A stretch of 64,000 nt of DNA from assembly GCF_014268815.2 (NCBI RefSeq), contig NZ_JABWRE020000001.1, positions 1,245,001 to 1,309,000 of the forward strand, given 5' to 3'. The position numbers and the translations under genes were made by a program. Below the pieces are notes generated by a model. It searched no databases, was not told the DNA's origin, and saw only the letters and a list, made by a program, of their open reading frames with translations. The DNA comes from Pseudomonas urmiensis (lineage in GTDB: Bacteria > Pseudomonadota > Gammaproteobacteria > Pseudomonadales > Pseudomonadaceae). Position 1 is the first letter of the stretch, and each line of letters starts with the position of its first letter. Of this stretch, positions 17,553 through 26,612 are shown one piece after another.

Positions 17553-18980
17553 CTAAAACTGGAAATACAGGAAGGGCGAGAACGAGTTGGCCGCCAGGCT
17601 GCTCAACGCCAGCAAGAAACCACCCCACAGCAACACGCTGTGCAGCGCGCCGACGTGACGCATGAAGTAGCCCTCTTTGTTGCCGGCGTAGAAACGCACG
17701 TTGTTGATCCCGGCCAGCAGCAGCCAGACCAACGCCACCAGGGCAAACGACATGGCCATCTTCGAGGCACCGAGCACATACAGCTCCAGCGAGCCAAAGC
17801 CGTTGAGGCCGAACAACGCCTTGTAGATATCCAGGCTGTGGCGCAGGTCCATGGTGAAGAACAGCGGCATGCTCAGCACGATCAGCAGCGCCGTGCGCAG
17901 GTTGCGGCCCAGGTGGTAGGGCGTGGTGATCTTGGTCGCCAGGTTGAACTTGCGCTCGATGACCATGCCGACGCCGAAGAACAGCCCCCAGCAGATGAAG
18001 GCAAAGCTCGCGCCGTGCCACAGGCCCGACAGCAGCATGGTCCAGATCAGCGCCGGCAGGGCGCCGGTGACGCGCTTGCGCACCAGCGGCATGTACACGT
18101 AGTCGCGCAGAAAATGCGCCAGGGTCATGTGCCAGCGTGCCCAGAATTCGGTGATGCTTTGCGACACATAGGGCTGGTTGAAGTTCTCCGGAAAGCGAAA
18201 GCCCATCATCAGCGCCAGGCCCAGGGCCATGTGGCTGTAGCCGGCAAAGTCGAAGTACAGCTGCAGGGTCGAGACCACCAGGCCGAACCAGGCATCGCTG
18301 AACTGCAACGCGCCTTCACCAACGAACAGCACGTTGATCGGCGCCAGGCGGTCGGCGATCAGCACCTTCATGATGAAACCGAGCATGAACCGGCACACCC
18401 CCAGCGAGAACAGCTCCAGCGAATGGGTGCGTTCACGCAGCTGCGGCGCCAGTTGGCTGTAGCGCAGGATCGGCCCGGCCACCAGGTGCGGGAATAGCGC
18501 GACGAAGGCGGCGAAGTCGATGAAGCGGTTGGTCGGCGTGGCGTCCTTGCGATAGATGTCGACGATGTAGCTCAGCGCGTGGAACACATAGAAGGAGATC
18601 CCCAGCGGCAGGAAGATGTTCTCCAAGGTCCAGGTATTGATGCCCAGCGGTGCCAGCAGTACGGCCAGCACTTCGGCGCCGAAGTTGGCGTACTTGAAGT
18701 AGCCCAGGGTCGACAGGTTGCCGATTATCCCGATCCACAGCAGGCGCAACGCCCAGCGCTTGTCGCCGGCATCCAGGCGGTCCTTGATGCGCAGGCCGAA
18801 CCAGTAGTTCCAGTAGGTGATCGCCACGAACAGCAGCAAGAAGTCCGGCCGCCACCAGGCATAGAAGATGTAGCTGGCGGCGACGATCACGGTCGAGCGC
18901 CACTGTGGCCTGGACAGGAAATACACGGCCAGGAACAGCGGCAGGTAGAGGAACAGGAACACATTGGAGGCGAAGATCAT
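17553..18980 (-). CDS. algI: AlgI-like MBOAT acetyl transporter
   Basis: Multi-pass inner-membrane O-acyltransferase of the MBOAT family, 475 aa. The invariant histidine is present in LLSGLWHGASF (His322), and YVFHALSYIVDIYR (near 131) and ITEFWARWHMTL (near 276) are family motifs. In alginate systems it passes acetyl groups from the cytoplasm to AlgJ. It follows algE by only 14 bp; in the canonical operon algG, algX and algL lie between algE and algI, so the order here is distinctive. Confidence 0.92.
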   Translation of the reverse strand: MIFASNVFLFLYLPLFLAVYFLSRPQWRSTVIVAASYIFYAWWRPDFLLLFVAITYWNYWFGLRIKDRLDAGDKRWALRLLWIGIIGNLSTLGYFKYANFGAEVLAVLLAPLGINTWTLENIFLPLGISFYVFHALSYIVDIYRKDATPTNRFIDFAAFVALFPHLVAGPILRYSQLAPQLRERTHSLELFSLGVCRFMLGFIMKVLIADRLAPINVLFVGEGALQFSDAWFGLVVSTLQLYFDFAGYSHMALGLALMMGFRFPENFNQPYVSQSITEFWARWHMTLAHFLRDYVYMPLVRKRVTGALPALIWTMLLSGLWHGASFAFICWGLFFGVGMVIERKFNLATKITTPYHLGRNLRTALLIVLSMPLFFTMDLRHSLDIYKALFGLNGFGSLELYVLGASKMAMSFALVALVWLLLAGINNVRFYAGNKEGYFMRHVGALHSVLLWGGFLLALSSLAANSFSPFLYFQF

Positions 18981-18994
18981 GGCAGGGTCCGTCC

Positions 18995-20449
18995 TTAGTA
19001 GCTGATCACCACGCCGACGCTCAGCTGGTAGTCATCGCCGGTTTCCAGCGCACTCCCGGCATTGAGGTAGCTGGCGCTGACCAGGGCGTTGATATCCAGG
19101 TGCTTGCCGTCCAGGGCTACTGGGAACATCTTCCAGTAGTAATTGACGTCGAGCATTTGCCCGACGTTGCGCCCATTGCCTTGAGTGCCTCGGTCGATGG
19201 CGCGGTTGCGCTCGGCACGTTGGTCGCCGTTCATGCGGATCGGCAGGGTGCCGTCTTCATCGCGCAGGTTGAGCTGGGTCACGCGCAGGTCGAGGGCGCT
19301 GCGTGGGGTCGGGCGGGTCTCCAGGGACACGCCGTAGTAGCTCAGGTTGCGCAAGTCTAGGGCCACGAACGAGCTGGTCAGGCGAGTGCTGTAGGAGCCA
19401 CTGCGGGTGATGCGGTCCGACTGGATGGCGTTGAGGCGAAAGCCATCGTTCTCGTCGCTCGGTTTGTCGGTGAGGCCACCGCGCAAGGCAAGCCGTGGGG
19501 TCCAGGGCAAATCGTCGAAGCGCTTGCCCAGCTCGCCCAGGGCCGCCCAGCCTTTGCTGTTGTGGCCGTTGGTGGTTTGGCCGCGGCCGTCGGTGTTGTC
19601 CATCTTGCCGTCCAGCGCGGCCAGCTCCAGGTGGTAGTCGCTGAGCACCGGGTAGGCCAGGTTGTCACCGTTGAAGAACAATCCGTAGCGCACGCCCTTG
19701 AAGTCGTAGCGGTCGTCGGCGTCATGGCCGCTGTGATCGTTCTCGTGCATCAGGCGCACGCCGACCCGGTTGTTCTGGCTCCAGCGATAGGCGTATTCAC
19801 CCATCACATAGGTGGTGCGCTCTTCGCTGTCGGCCAGCGAGTTGACGTCGGTGTTGTAGTTGTGGAATTTCTGCCCGACGGCGATGAAGGCATCGGAGAA
19901 TGTGTCTTGATAGTTGAAGCGCAGCGACTCCAGGCTGTCGTCCCACCAGATGCCGTAGGTGTCGTAAAAACGCTGGCGGCCGAGCGACAGCGAGAAGCGC
20001 GGGTCATCGCCGATCAGGTTGCGCTTGACGTACAACTCACGCAGCTCGGCGTACCAGCCTTCAGCTTGTTCGCGGGCCGTGTTGTTGGTCGATTCGTTGG
20101 TCAGGTTGCTCGACTGGCTGGAGTCGTAGTTCAGCCACAGGCGGCCGTAGACCATCCATTTGGCCCAGCGCTTTTCCGGTGAATACCAGGCGAAGGACGG
20201 CTCGTAGCGCAGGCTGTAGAACATCTCGCGGTCGCTGCCGACTTGCGAGTCTTCTGGGCCATAGCCGGTCTGTACGGTGAGCTTGTTGAAGAACTCCGAG
20301 GTGATCACCGGCTCGCTGCCATCGGCCGCAGCAACGCGCACCGGCTCGTTGCTGTCGGCCTCGGGGCCAGTGATTTCTTCAGCCGCCCACGCCGCTGGCA
20401 AGGGGGCCAGGGCGAGCAGGGCGCCGAACAGGGGGGAATGCGCTTTCAC
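18995..20449 (-). CDS. algE: AlgE-like outer-membrane exopolysaccharide porin
   Basis: Outer-membrane beta-barrel secretin for the polymer, 484 aa. GTG at 20449 begins a signal peptide ending at PAAWAAEE. The body has alternating aromatic strands (MVYGRLWLNYD, VMGEYAYRWSQ, YYGVSLETRP) and ends in an aromatic residue (VGVVISY), typical of barrels. RFSLSLGRQRFYDTYGIWWDD resembles AlgE. The GTG overlaps the algK stop (GTGA), indicating translational coupling with its partner. Confidence 0.9.
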   Translation of the reverse strand: MKAHSPLFGALLALAPLPAAWAAEEITGPEADSNEPVRVAAADGSEPVITSEFFNKLTVQTGYGPEDSQVGSDREMFYSLRYEPSFAWYSPEKRWAKWMVYGRLWLNYDSSQSSNLTNESTNNTAREQAEGWYAELRELYVKRNLIGDDPRFSLSLGRQRFYDTYGIWWDDSLESLRFNYQDTFSDAFIAVGQKFHNYNTDVNSLADSEERTTYVMGEYAYRWSQNNRVGVRLMHENDHSGHDADDRYDFKGVRYGLFFNGDNLAYPVLSDYHLELAALDGKMDNTDGRGQTTNGHNSKGWAALGELGKRFDDLPWTPRLALRGGLTDKPSDENDGFRLNAIQSDRITRSGSYSTRLTSSFVALDLRNLSYYGVSLETRPTPRSALDLRVTQLNLRDEDGTLPIRMNGDQRAERNRAIDRGTQGNGRNVGQMLDVNYYWKMFPVALDGKHLDINALVSASYLNAGSALETGDDYQLSVGVVISY

Positions 20450-21897
20450 AGAGTAGCCTCCTTCAACAGATCGTTGCGTGCGGCCAGGGCGCGCTCGATG
20501 TCATCCTTGGGCAAAGTTCTTTCCAGTCGGCGTACCAGGCTGCGCGCACCGCGCTCACCCATGTCCAGCGCGATGCGGGCATAGGTGTAGGCTTTGACGG
20601 GGTCGTGGCAGATGGCGCGGCCATAGGTGTGCAGGGTGGCCATGCGGTACCAGGCGGTGGAGGAGCCCTTGTCGGCTTCTTCCCGGAACAGTGCCAAGGC
20701 TTTCTCCTGATCTGGCTGGTCTTCGACGCCTTTGCTGTAGTACTCGGCCAACAGCAAGCCGGCATCGGGGTAGCCGCTGGCGCGCAGTTCGTCGATCAGC
20801 GCGCGGGCTTTGTCCGGGTCCAGGGTCAGCCAGTTGTTGACCATGTAGAACGACGCTTGCAGGGCCTTGGCCCGGGTCGGGTCGCGCTGGCGCACCTGAT
20901 CGATCAACGCTTGAGTCTCCTCGGCGTTGTGCTCGGTGGGGTTGGAGATCATGTAGTTGGCCTTGGACACCATCGCCGGCACGAAGCCACGGGCGACGGC
21001 ATCGTCCCGCCAGCGCTGGACCTGCGCAGTGGCCAGCGCCAGGGCGTCGGCCTGGGCCTTGTCGCGGGCCAGTTGCTCAGGGCTTGGCGGCAGGTTGGCG
21101 GCGGCAGGATTGCTGGCTTGGCGCTCGAAGCGATCAGCCTCCTGTTCGGCACGCTGGACGCTGGTGATGTTGTCGAGCAAGGCGGCGATGCGGTGGACGA
21201 TCTCTACCGGCAGTTGCGCCCGCTCCGGCTCCAGCTGGGTGGCGAAGGCGCGGAACGCCTGGTCCTGGTTTTCACCGAGGAACGCGTAGTAGCGATCGAT
21301 GGCGCGTACGTCGGTGCGCGCCGCCTCCTGGTACCAGCGCTCGGCGCCGGCGCGATCGCCCTGGCGCTCGGCCAGTACCGCGCGGTACAGCTGCGGCCGG
21401 CAGTTGAGCAGGCACGACTGTTCATACAAGCCGAGCAGTTCGGCGGCCTGCGGCACGTCGATCAGCTCTGGATAAACCAGAAACACCTCCAGCGTGGTGC
21501 TGGCGTTGCGTGGATCGAGGCGGCTGGGATACCGGCTCAACGCCTGCTCGACCCAGGGCCGCTGGGCTTGTCGCAGGCTCGGCGTGCGGTCGATCAGCCG
21601 CGCCAGCGAAGCGAGCGCCGGGATCAGCCCGCGGCCTTCAGCGAAGGCCTGGTGATACAGGCCCACCACTTCCTGGGCACTGGCGTCGGCCCGACCCGAC
21701 AGCACGTCGCCCAGCAGCAGGGCGCTGGCCAGGTCACCGCGGCCGACCAGCTCGCGCAGGTCGCCAGTGACGTCGGCGCTGGGGTCCTTGTACAGGGCGT
21801 AGCGGATCTGCTCCAGGCTCTGCCCGGCACAGGCCGCGCTGGCGCAGGCCAGGGCCAGGCTGGCCAGCAGCAGGCGCGAAGGCGTCTTCAGCTTCAT
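20446..21897 (-). CDS. algK: AlgK-like TPR/Sel1-repeat export protein
   Basis: Periplasmic scaffold for the export pore, 483 aa. It is composed of Sel1/TPR-like helical repeats, visible as AGLLLAEYYSKGVEDQPDQEKALALF and, further on, TAWYRMATLHTYG (quoted in part). The canonical AlgK is an outer-membrane lipoprotein, but here the signal region (ASLALACASAACAGQ) has cysteines without a textbook lipobox, so lipidation is uncertain. ATG at 21897 (MKLKTPSR) was chosen over an upstream ATG that would run into the end of alg44. It is coupled to algE by a GTGA overlap. Confidence 0.85.
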   Translation of the reverse strand: MKLKTPSRLLLASLALACASAACAGQSLEQIRYALYKDPSADVTGDLRELVGRGDLASALLLGDVLSGRADASAQEVVGLYHQAFAEGRGLIPALASLARLIDRTPSLRQAQRPWVEQALSRYPSRLDPRNASTTLEVFLVYPELIDVPQAAELLGLYEQSCLLNCRPQLYRAVLAERQGDRAGAERWYQEAARTDVRAIDRYYAFLGENQDQAFRAFATQLEPERAQLPVEIVHRIAALLDNITSVQRAEQEADRFERQASNPAAANLPPSPEQLARDKAQADALALATAQVQRWRDDAVARGFVPAMVSKANYMISNPTEHNAEETQALIDQVRQRDPTRAKALQASFYMVNNWLTLDPDKARALIDELRASGYPDAGLLLAEYYSKGVEDQPDQEKALALFREEADKGSSTAWYRMATLHTYGRAICHDPVKAYTYARIALDMGERGARSLVRRLERTLPKDDIERALAARNDLLKEATL

Positions 21898-21919
21898 CAG
21901 GTCATCTCTCTCGACGCGC

Positions 21920-23083
21920 TCAGTTCGCGCTGGCAAACGGCAGGCCCAGGAACAGGTCGACCGCCACCGCCTTCTGATAGGCCGCTGCCGGCAGCGGGCT
22001 GTCTGGCTGGATGGTCAGCGCCAGGTTGCGATTGACTTCATCGACTCGCGCATCGACCACCTTGCCGCTGTAATGCTGGTCGAGGCCGAACACCTGCATG
22101 TCCACCGAACGCACGCGGCTGACATCTTCGAGCTTGTCGAACGGCACGTTGGCGCGCACGAACAGGCCCTGATCCTTGGGCAGCAGGTGCATCAGTGGGG
22201 CGTCCTTGTAGCCATAGCCATTGAGCGGTTGGCTCGGGTAGTACACCTGGCAGTCGCACGGGCTGTTGATCACCGTCTCAATGGTGGCGCGGCCGAGCAG
22301 GGCTTGCAGGTCGCCAGGGGCGAGGTCGGCCACCGCCTTCATGTCGGCCGGGCTGGTGAAGCTGGTCGCCAGCTGCGTGGAGATGCTCGCCAGTGGCTGG
22401 CCGGCCTGGACTTCAGTGGTGCCGGCTGGCAGCAGGTACTTCACATAGCCGTTGTCGGGCATGCTGATGATCTGTACGTTGGTCGCCACTTGCGCCTGCA
22501 CGGCAGGAATGCGGAAGAACAGCAGGTAGCCCTTGTAGCCGACGAAACCCAGTGCTGCCAGGCCCGCGGCGGTGTACAGCAAGGTGCCGGCCATGGCCTT
22601 GAGGCGCGCGCCGGGGGTGCGTGCAGTGGCGTGCTTGTGCTTGCGTTCCTTGATGTAGTTTTCCCGCTGCATCACGTTGAACAGGCCATTGATGTCGGCG
22701 ATCTCGCCCGACATGTAGGCGGTGATGATGTAGCGCAGGATGTCGCGTTTTTGCGCATCGAGGTCGACGAACTGCGCACCGACCTCGTTGCCGCGCTGGG
22801 AAACGATGCGCACCTTGCCCTCGATCGCCAGGTCGACCTGGTTCAGGCGCAGCTGGATCGAGGCGTCATACAGCGCGCCGATCTTCAGCGGGGCTTCGTG
22901 CAGCAGGCCGATACCGCCCAGGGAAATATCCTGCAGCTGGGTTTCGAAGGCAGTCTGGCCGCCACTGGAGAGGCGCACGCGGGCATTGATTCGAGTGCGC
23001 ACGTACTGGCGCTCGTCGATCGCCTCGTGAACGATGTTGGCTGCGGACTTGCTCGGGGCTGCGGGGATGTTGGTTGTACTCAT
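21920..23083 (-). CDS. alg44: Alg44-like PilZ-domain co-polymerase
   Basis: Inner-membrane c-di-GMP receptor that activates Alg8, 387 aa. The N-terminal PilZ domain keeps the c-di-GMP ligands: RQYVR (Arg25, Arg29) and DISLGG (Asp52, Ser54, Gly56). A transmembrane segment (GTLLYTAAGLAALGFVGY) follows near residue 165, then a periplasmic membrane-fusion-like domain with VISMPDNGYV-type and CDCQVYY motifs. Polymer synthesis by this cluster should therefore respond to c-di-GMP. It lies 16 bp after alg8. Confidence 0.9.
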   Translation of the reverse strand: MSTTNIPAAPSKSAANIVHEAIDERQYVRTRINARVRLSSGGQTAFETQLQDISLGGIGLLHEAPLKIGALYDASIQLRLNQVDLAIEGKVRIVSQRGNEVGAQFVDLDAQKRDILRYIITAYMSGEIADINGLFNVMQRENYIKERKHKHATARTPGARLKAMAGTLLYTAAGLAALGFVGYKGYLLFFRIPAVQAQVATNVQIISMPDNGYVKYLLPAGTTEVQAGQPLASISTQLATSFTSPADMKAVADLAPGDLQALLGRATIETVINSPCDCQVYYPSQPLNGYGYKDAPLMHLLPKDQGLFVRANVPFDKLEDVSRVRSVDMQVFGLDQHYSGKVVDARVDEVNRNLALTIQPDSPLPAAAYQKAVAVDLFLGLPFASAN

Positions 23084-23099
23084 GTGCAGGCGCCTTTCC

Positions 23100-24632
23100 T
23101 TAACGTTGCGAGAGTTCTAGAAGCACGGTGATGACCCCGAAGAAGATGGCGATGGAGCTCAACAGCATCGCCTTCGAGGACCAGCGATTGAGGCTGGCGT
23201 CGAAGTCGACGCTGCCGGTGGCCAGGGTGGTTTTCTGCCGCGTCCAGCTTTGCTGGTCCATGTGGAACATCGCGTAGACCTTCATCACCGAGCCGACGAT
23301 TTGGTTGTAATAGAGAACGAAGGGGTACATCGGGCTGACGGGGTGGCCGGCGAAGACGAACAGCACCGTCACCAGGCTGCGCGAGATCAATACCCAGAAC
23401 AGGTACACCAACAGGTACTGGATGCCGAACACCAAGCCGGCGACCACCGAGGCGGTCAGGCCCATCAGGCAGGTCCACATCGACACCCGCTGATCGAGCA
23501 GCACGTACAAGGTGAACAGCCCCAGGCGCGCACGGCCGAGCAGGGCGGTGGCACGGAAGTTCTGCCGCAGCGAGTTGCCGTACCAGCGGAACATCAGCTG
23601 GCGGGTGGCGACCCAGAAGCTGTCGCTGGGCGGGTGCTCGACGGTCAGGGTGTGGCTGTCAGGTACATAGAAGGTGTCCCAACCGGCGCGCATCAGGCTC
23701 AGCCAGCTGGACTTGTCGTCGCCGGTGAGAAACTGGAAGCGCCCCAGTCGCCAGTGTTCGAGGAAGTCTGCCTCGACGTCGCGGATGAAGTCCGGGTCGG
23801 TCATCACGCTGGCGCGGAAGAACGACAGGCGCCCGGTCAGGGTCAGCACCCGATGCGACAGGGCCATCGAACACATGTTGATGTGCCGTTGGACGAAGCG
23901 CATCGAGTGCCACTGACGCATCCAGCGGCTACCTTCGACTTCGCAGAACTCGTTGGTGGTCAGGCCGCCAACGTTGGGCAGCACGGCAAACAGCTTGACC
24001 GCCCGCTCGACGCAGCCAGGCAGCATCATGGTGTCGCCATCGACCACGCCGACCACCGCGTCCTCCATCGGCATTTGCCGCGACAGGGCGCGGAAGGCGT
24101 GGGCCAGGCCATCACGCTTGCCGGTGCCACGGGCACGCACGATCACCAGCTTGATGTCGTCGCGATCGCGCACCTCGTTGCGCATGATGTCCTTGATGAA
24201 GTTCTCATCGCCTTTCTCGACGATCGAGGCGATCACCGTGCACGGCACTTTCAGCCGTTGCACTTCCTGGAACACCGACTGGTAGACCTTGAAGGTGGTC
24301 AGGGTCGGGATGCGGAAGCTGGTCACCACCATGAACATGTGCGAGGGCAGCGCGGCATCGCCCAGCCGCTCGACCTGGCGGCGCATCCGTGGAAAGCGCC
24401 AATGCAGGAAGTACATGCCACGCAGGTAATGGACGATGGCGTTGCCATAGCGCCACATGCCCAGCGTGCCGATGATGAAGATGAACAGGTGATGGTTCGG
24501 GTCCAGGTACTGCGGCGCGATCATCTCCGACGCCAGCGCGATCAGCCCGGCCAGGCACGCCCAGGCGCAGAAGCTGGCGGCTGCGCGCAGGTAGCCGGGG
24601 GCCTCGAAAGGTCGCTGTTGCACTCGTTCCAT
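23100..24632 (-). CDS. alg8: Alg8-like family 2 glycosyltransferase (mannuronan synthase)
   Basis: Inner-membrane polymerase that adds mannuronate from GDP-mannuronate, 510 aa. N-terminal membrane segments precede a GT2 domain with VVDGDTMM (Asp198, Asp200), LTGDDKSSW (near 301-309) and the processivity motif RQLMFRW (residues 343-349), then further C-terminal membrane helices. ATG at 24632 (MERVQQRPFE) has AGGAG upstream; an earlier in-frame ATG lacks family similarity. All catalytic motifs of a processive GT2 synthase are intact. Confidence 0.92.
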   Translation of the reverse strand: MERVQQRPFEAPGYLRAAASFCAWACLAGLIALASEMIAPQYLDPNHHLFIFIIGTLGMWRYGNAIVHYLRGMYFLHWRFPRMRRQVERLGDAALPSHMFMVVTSFRIPTLTTFKVYQSVFQEVQRLKVPCTVIASIVEKGDENFIKDIMRNEVRDRDDIKLVIVRARGTGKRDGLAHAFRALSRQMPMEDAVVGVVDGDTMMLPGCVERAVKLFAVLPNVGGLTTNEFCEVEGSRWMRQWHSMRFVQRHINMCSMALSHRVLTLTGRLSFFRASVMTDPDFIRDVEADFLEHWRLGRFQFLTGDDKSSWLSLMRAGWDTFYVPDSHTLTVEHPPSDSFWVATRQLMFRWYGNSLRQNFRATALLGRARLGLFTLYVLLDQRVSMWTCLMGLTASVVAGLVFGIQYLLVYLFWVLISRSLVTVLFVFAGHPVSPMYPFVLYYNQIVGSVMKVYAMFHMDQQSWTRQKTTLATGSVDFDASLNRWSSKAMLLSSIAIFFGVITVLLELSQR

Positions 24633-24695
24633 GTAGCCTTTGCTCCTGTTTGCGCCCACCCCCACCCCAGAAAGGGCGGGGCGGGCGCGTGTCGG

Positions 24696-26003
24696 TTACC
24701 AGCAGATGCCTTGGCGCTGGGTGTCGCTGGTGCCGTCCATGAACCCGACCAGGTCGATCACTTGCTTGTTGCCGCCCAGCTGCAGAGCGCTGGCAAAGCG
24801 TTCGTCGTTGTTGCCCAGGACGATCACCTCGGCCTCGTCGATCACCTGCTGCAGGTCGCTGTGCAGCAACGACGACACGTGCGGGATAACCGCTTCGATG
24901 TACTCGCGGTTGGCACCGAACACTCGTGCGTACTCGACGTTGGCGTCGTAGATGCGCAGCTCGTAACCCTTGCCGATCAGCTGTTCGGCCAGGGTCACCA
25001 GCGGGCTTTCGCGCAGGTCGTCGCTGCCCGCCTTGAAGGCCAGGCCAAGCAGGGCAATCTTGCGTTTGCCCTGGCGCTCGATGAGGTCAAACGCGGTGTC
25101 GACCTGGTTGCGGTTGCTGGCCATGATCGAGGCCAGCAGCGGATGCTCGACGTCGAGCTGGCCAGCGCGGTAGGTGAGGGCGCGCACGTCCTTGGGCAGG
25201 CACGAGCCGCCGAAGGCAAAGCCTGGACGCAGGTAGTAACGCGACAGGTTGAGCTTGTAGTCCTGGCACACCACATCCATCACTTCACGACCATCGACGC
25301 CCGAGGCCTTGGCAATGTTGCCGATCTCGTTGGCGAAGCTGACCTTGGTCGCGTGCCAGACGTTGCAGGTGTACTTGATCATCTCGGCGACTTCGATCGA
25401 CTTGCGAATCACCGGCGCATCGAGGCCTTCATAGAGCGAGGCGAGCAGATCGCCCGACTGGCTGTCGAGCTCGCCAATTACGGTCATGGCGGGGAAGTCG
25501 TAGTCCTGGATGGCTGTACTTTCACGCAAGAATTCCGGGTTGACGGCAACGCCGAAGTCGACCCCGGCTTTCTTGCCCGAGCTCTTTTCCAGAATTGGAA
25601 TCACCACGTTCTTGACGGTGCCCGGCAGAACGGTGCTGCGCACCACGACTGTGTGGCGGCTGCCTTTGTCGCGCAGGGCGGTGCCGATTTCGCGGCATAC
25701 CGCTTCCATGTAGACCAGGTCCAGGTCGCCGTTTTTCTTGCTAGGCGTGCCGACGCACAGCAGCGACAGGTCGCTTGCCAGAATCGCCGCTTGCACATCG
25801 GTAGTGCCGCGCAGACGGCCATGGCGTACACCGTCGAGCAGCAGTTGCTCAAGCCCCGGTTCGACAATGGGCGACTTGCCCTGGTTGATCAGGTCAATCT
25901 TGGCCTGGGAGATATCCACCCCCAGTACATGATGCCCACGAGACGACAAGCAGCCCGCGCAGACCGCGCCCACATAGCCAAGTCCAAAGATACTGATATT
26001 CAT
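24696..26003 (-). CDS. algD: GDP-mannose 6-dehydrogenase
   Basis: Cytoplasmic NAD-dependent enzyme oxidising GDP-mannose to GDP-mannuronate, the committed step for alginate-like polymers. 435 aa, one residue short of the classical AlgD. The Rossmann motif ISIFGLGYVGAV starts at residue 3; CVGTPSKKNGDLDL identifies the GDP-mannose subgroup; the catalytic cysteine is Cys268 in FAFGGSCLPKD. ATG at 26003 has GGAGAGGG upstream and is preferred over a start five codons earlier. It is first in the 11-gene operon. Its presence means the polymer is built from mannuronate. Confidence 0.95.
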   Translation of the reverse strand: MNISIFGLGYVGAVCAGCLSSRGHHVLGVDISQAKIDLINQGKSPIVEPGLEQLLLDGVRHGRLRGTTDVQAAILASDLSLLCVGTPSKKNGDLDLVYMEAVCREIGTALRDKGSRHTVVVRSTVLPGTVKNVVIPILEKSSGKKAGVDFGVAVNPEFLRESTAIQDYDFPAMTVIGELDSQSGDLLASLYEGLDAPVIRKSIEVAEMIKYTCNVWHATKVSFANEIGNIAKASGVDGREVMDVVCQDYKLNLSRYYLRPGFAFGGSCLPKDVRALTYRAGQLDVEHPLLASIMASNRNQVDTAFDLIERQGKRKIALLGLAFKAGSDDLRESPLVTLAEQLIGKGYELRIYDANVEYARVFGANREYIEAVIPHVSSLLHSDLQQVIDEAEVIVLGNNDERFASALQLGGNKQVIDLVGFMDGTSDTQRQGICW

Positions 26004-26612
26004 AGATCCCTCTCCCAAGGCGCGGCAAAGCCGGCCGAGATTCTCAGTTCAAGAAGTGTTCAAAGTGGCAGACGCGCAGAAGTAAGCCGCGCTCAGGAAG
26101 TGGCGTTACAGGCTGTTTCTTAGTGGTCTATTTTTATCCTAAAGGCGTTTTTGTTTGTTTCGCAAGCTTTCAAATTGCTTGCGATAAAAATACTTTAATC
26201 GCGTCATGTTAAAGTTTAAAAACCGTTATAAATCAATGTGTTAAAGTTTGGCTTTAGTTGGGCGTCAAAAAAACGATTGTGGTGTTGATGCCGAGAAAAT
26301 GGCGTCAAAAGCGCGTTTTGTTGGCTTCGTCCGGGTTTTTTCATGGCTCTTTTTTTGTCGTTTTTCTTGCTTGTGTGCTGTTGCTCGATTGATTTTCCTG
26401 CTCTCGGACTGACAGTAAAACGTTGTTTTAACAGGGCGATATGCTGAATGGGTGGGAGCATCTTCGAGTGTGGCCTTCTGCTGTTTTTGCCTGCGGCGAA
26501 CTCGCCCCCTTGCGCCTGTTGGATCCAATTGGCATAGTTCCATCTGGATTCATGGCTATTCACATGGGTGCGGGACGCATCCGTTCTGGGATGTAAGGGC
26601 AAGGAGTTGCAA
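26004..26612. promoter_or_regulatory. AT-rich divergent control region of the exopolysaccharide operon
   Basis: About 600 bp without a gene, much richer in A/T than the flanking genes between 26110 and 26420. It contains an inverted repeat at 26160-26184, two direct copies of TGTTAAAGTTT (26207-26217 and 26239-26249, 32 bp apart), and two copies of GGCGTCAAAA (26261-26270 and 26301-26310, exactly 40 bp apart). Repeats at about helical spacing suggest protein binding. I did not find a convincing AlgU (GAACTT/TCTGA) or sigma-54 promoter by eye. Confidence 0.6.
26160..26184. promoter_or_regulatory. Perfect inverted repeat, candidate operator
   Basis: TCGCAAGC and GCTTGCGA, perfect 8-bp arms around a 9-bp spacer, about 156 bp upstream of the algD-like start. 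It could be an operator (perhaps for the adjacent XRE regulator) or an RNA hairpin in the leader. There is no direct evidence for either. Confidence 0.5.

Noticed and set aside
23250..26123. A 957-codon plus-strand open frame opposite alg8 and algD
   Set aside because: It is the antisense shadow of two well-conserved genes in high-GC DNA; its His/Gln/Ala/Gly-rich composition is typical of such artefacts and has no recognisable domain.
26004..26280. AlgU (sigma-22) promoter for the algD-like gene
   Set aside because: I looked on the minus strand for GAACTT with TCTGA at 16-17 bp and found only poor matches.
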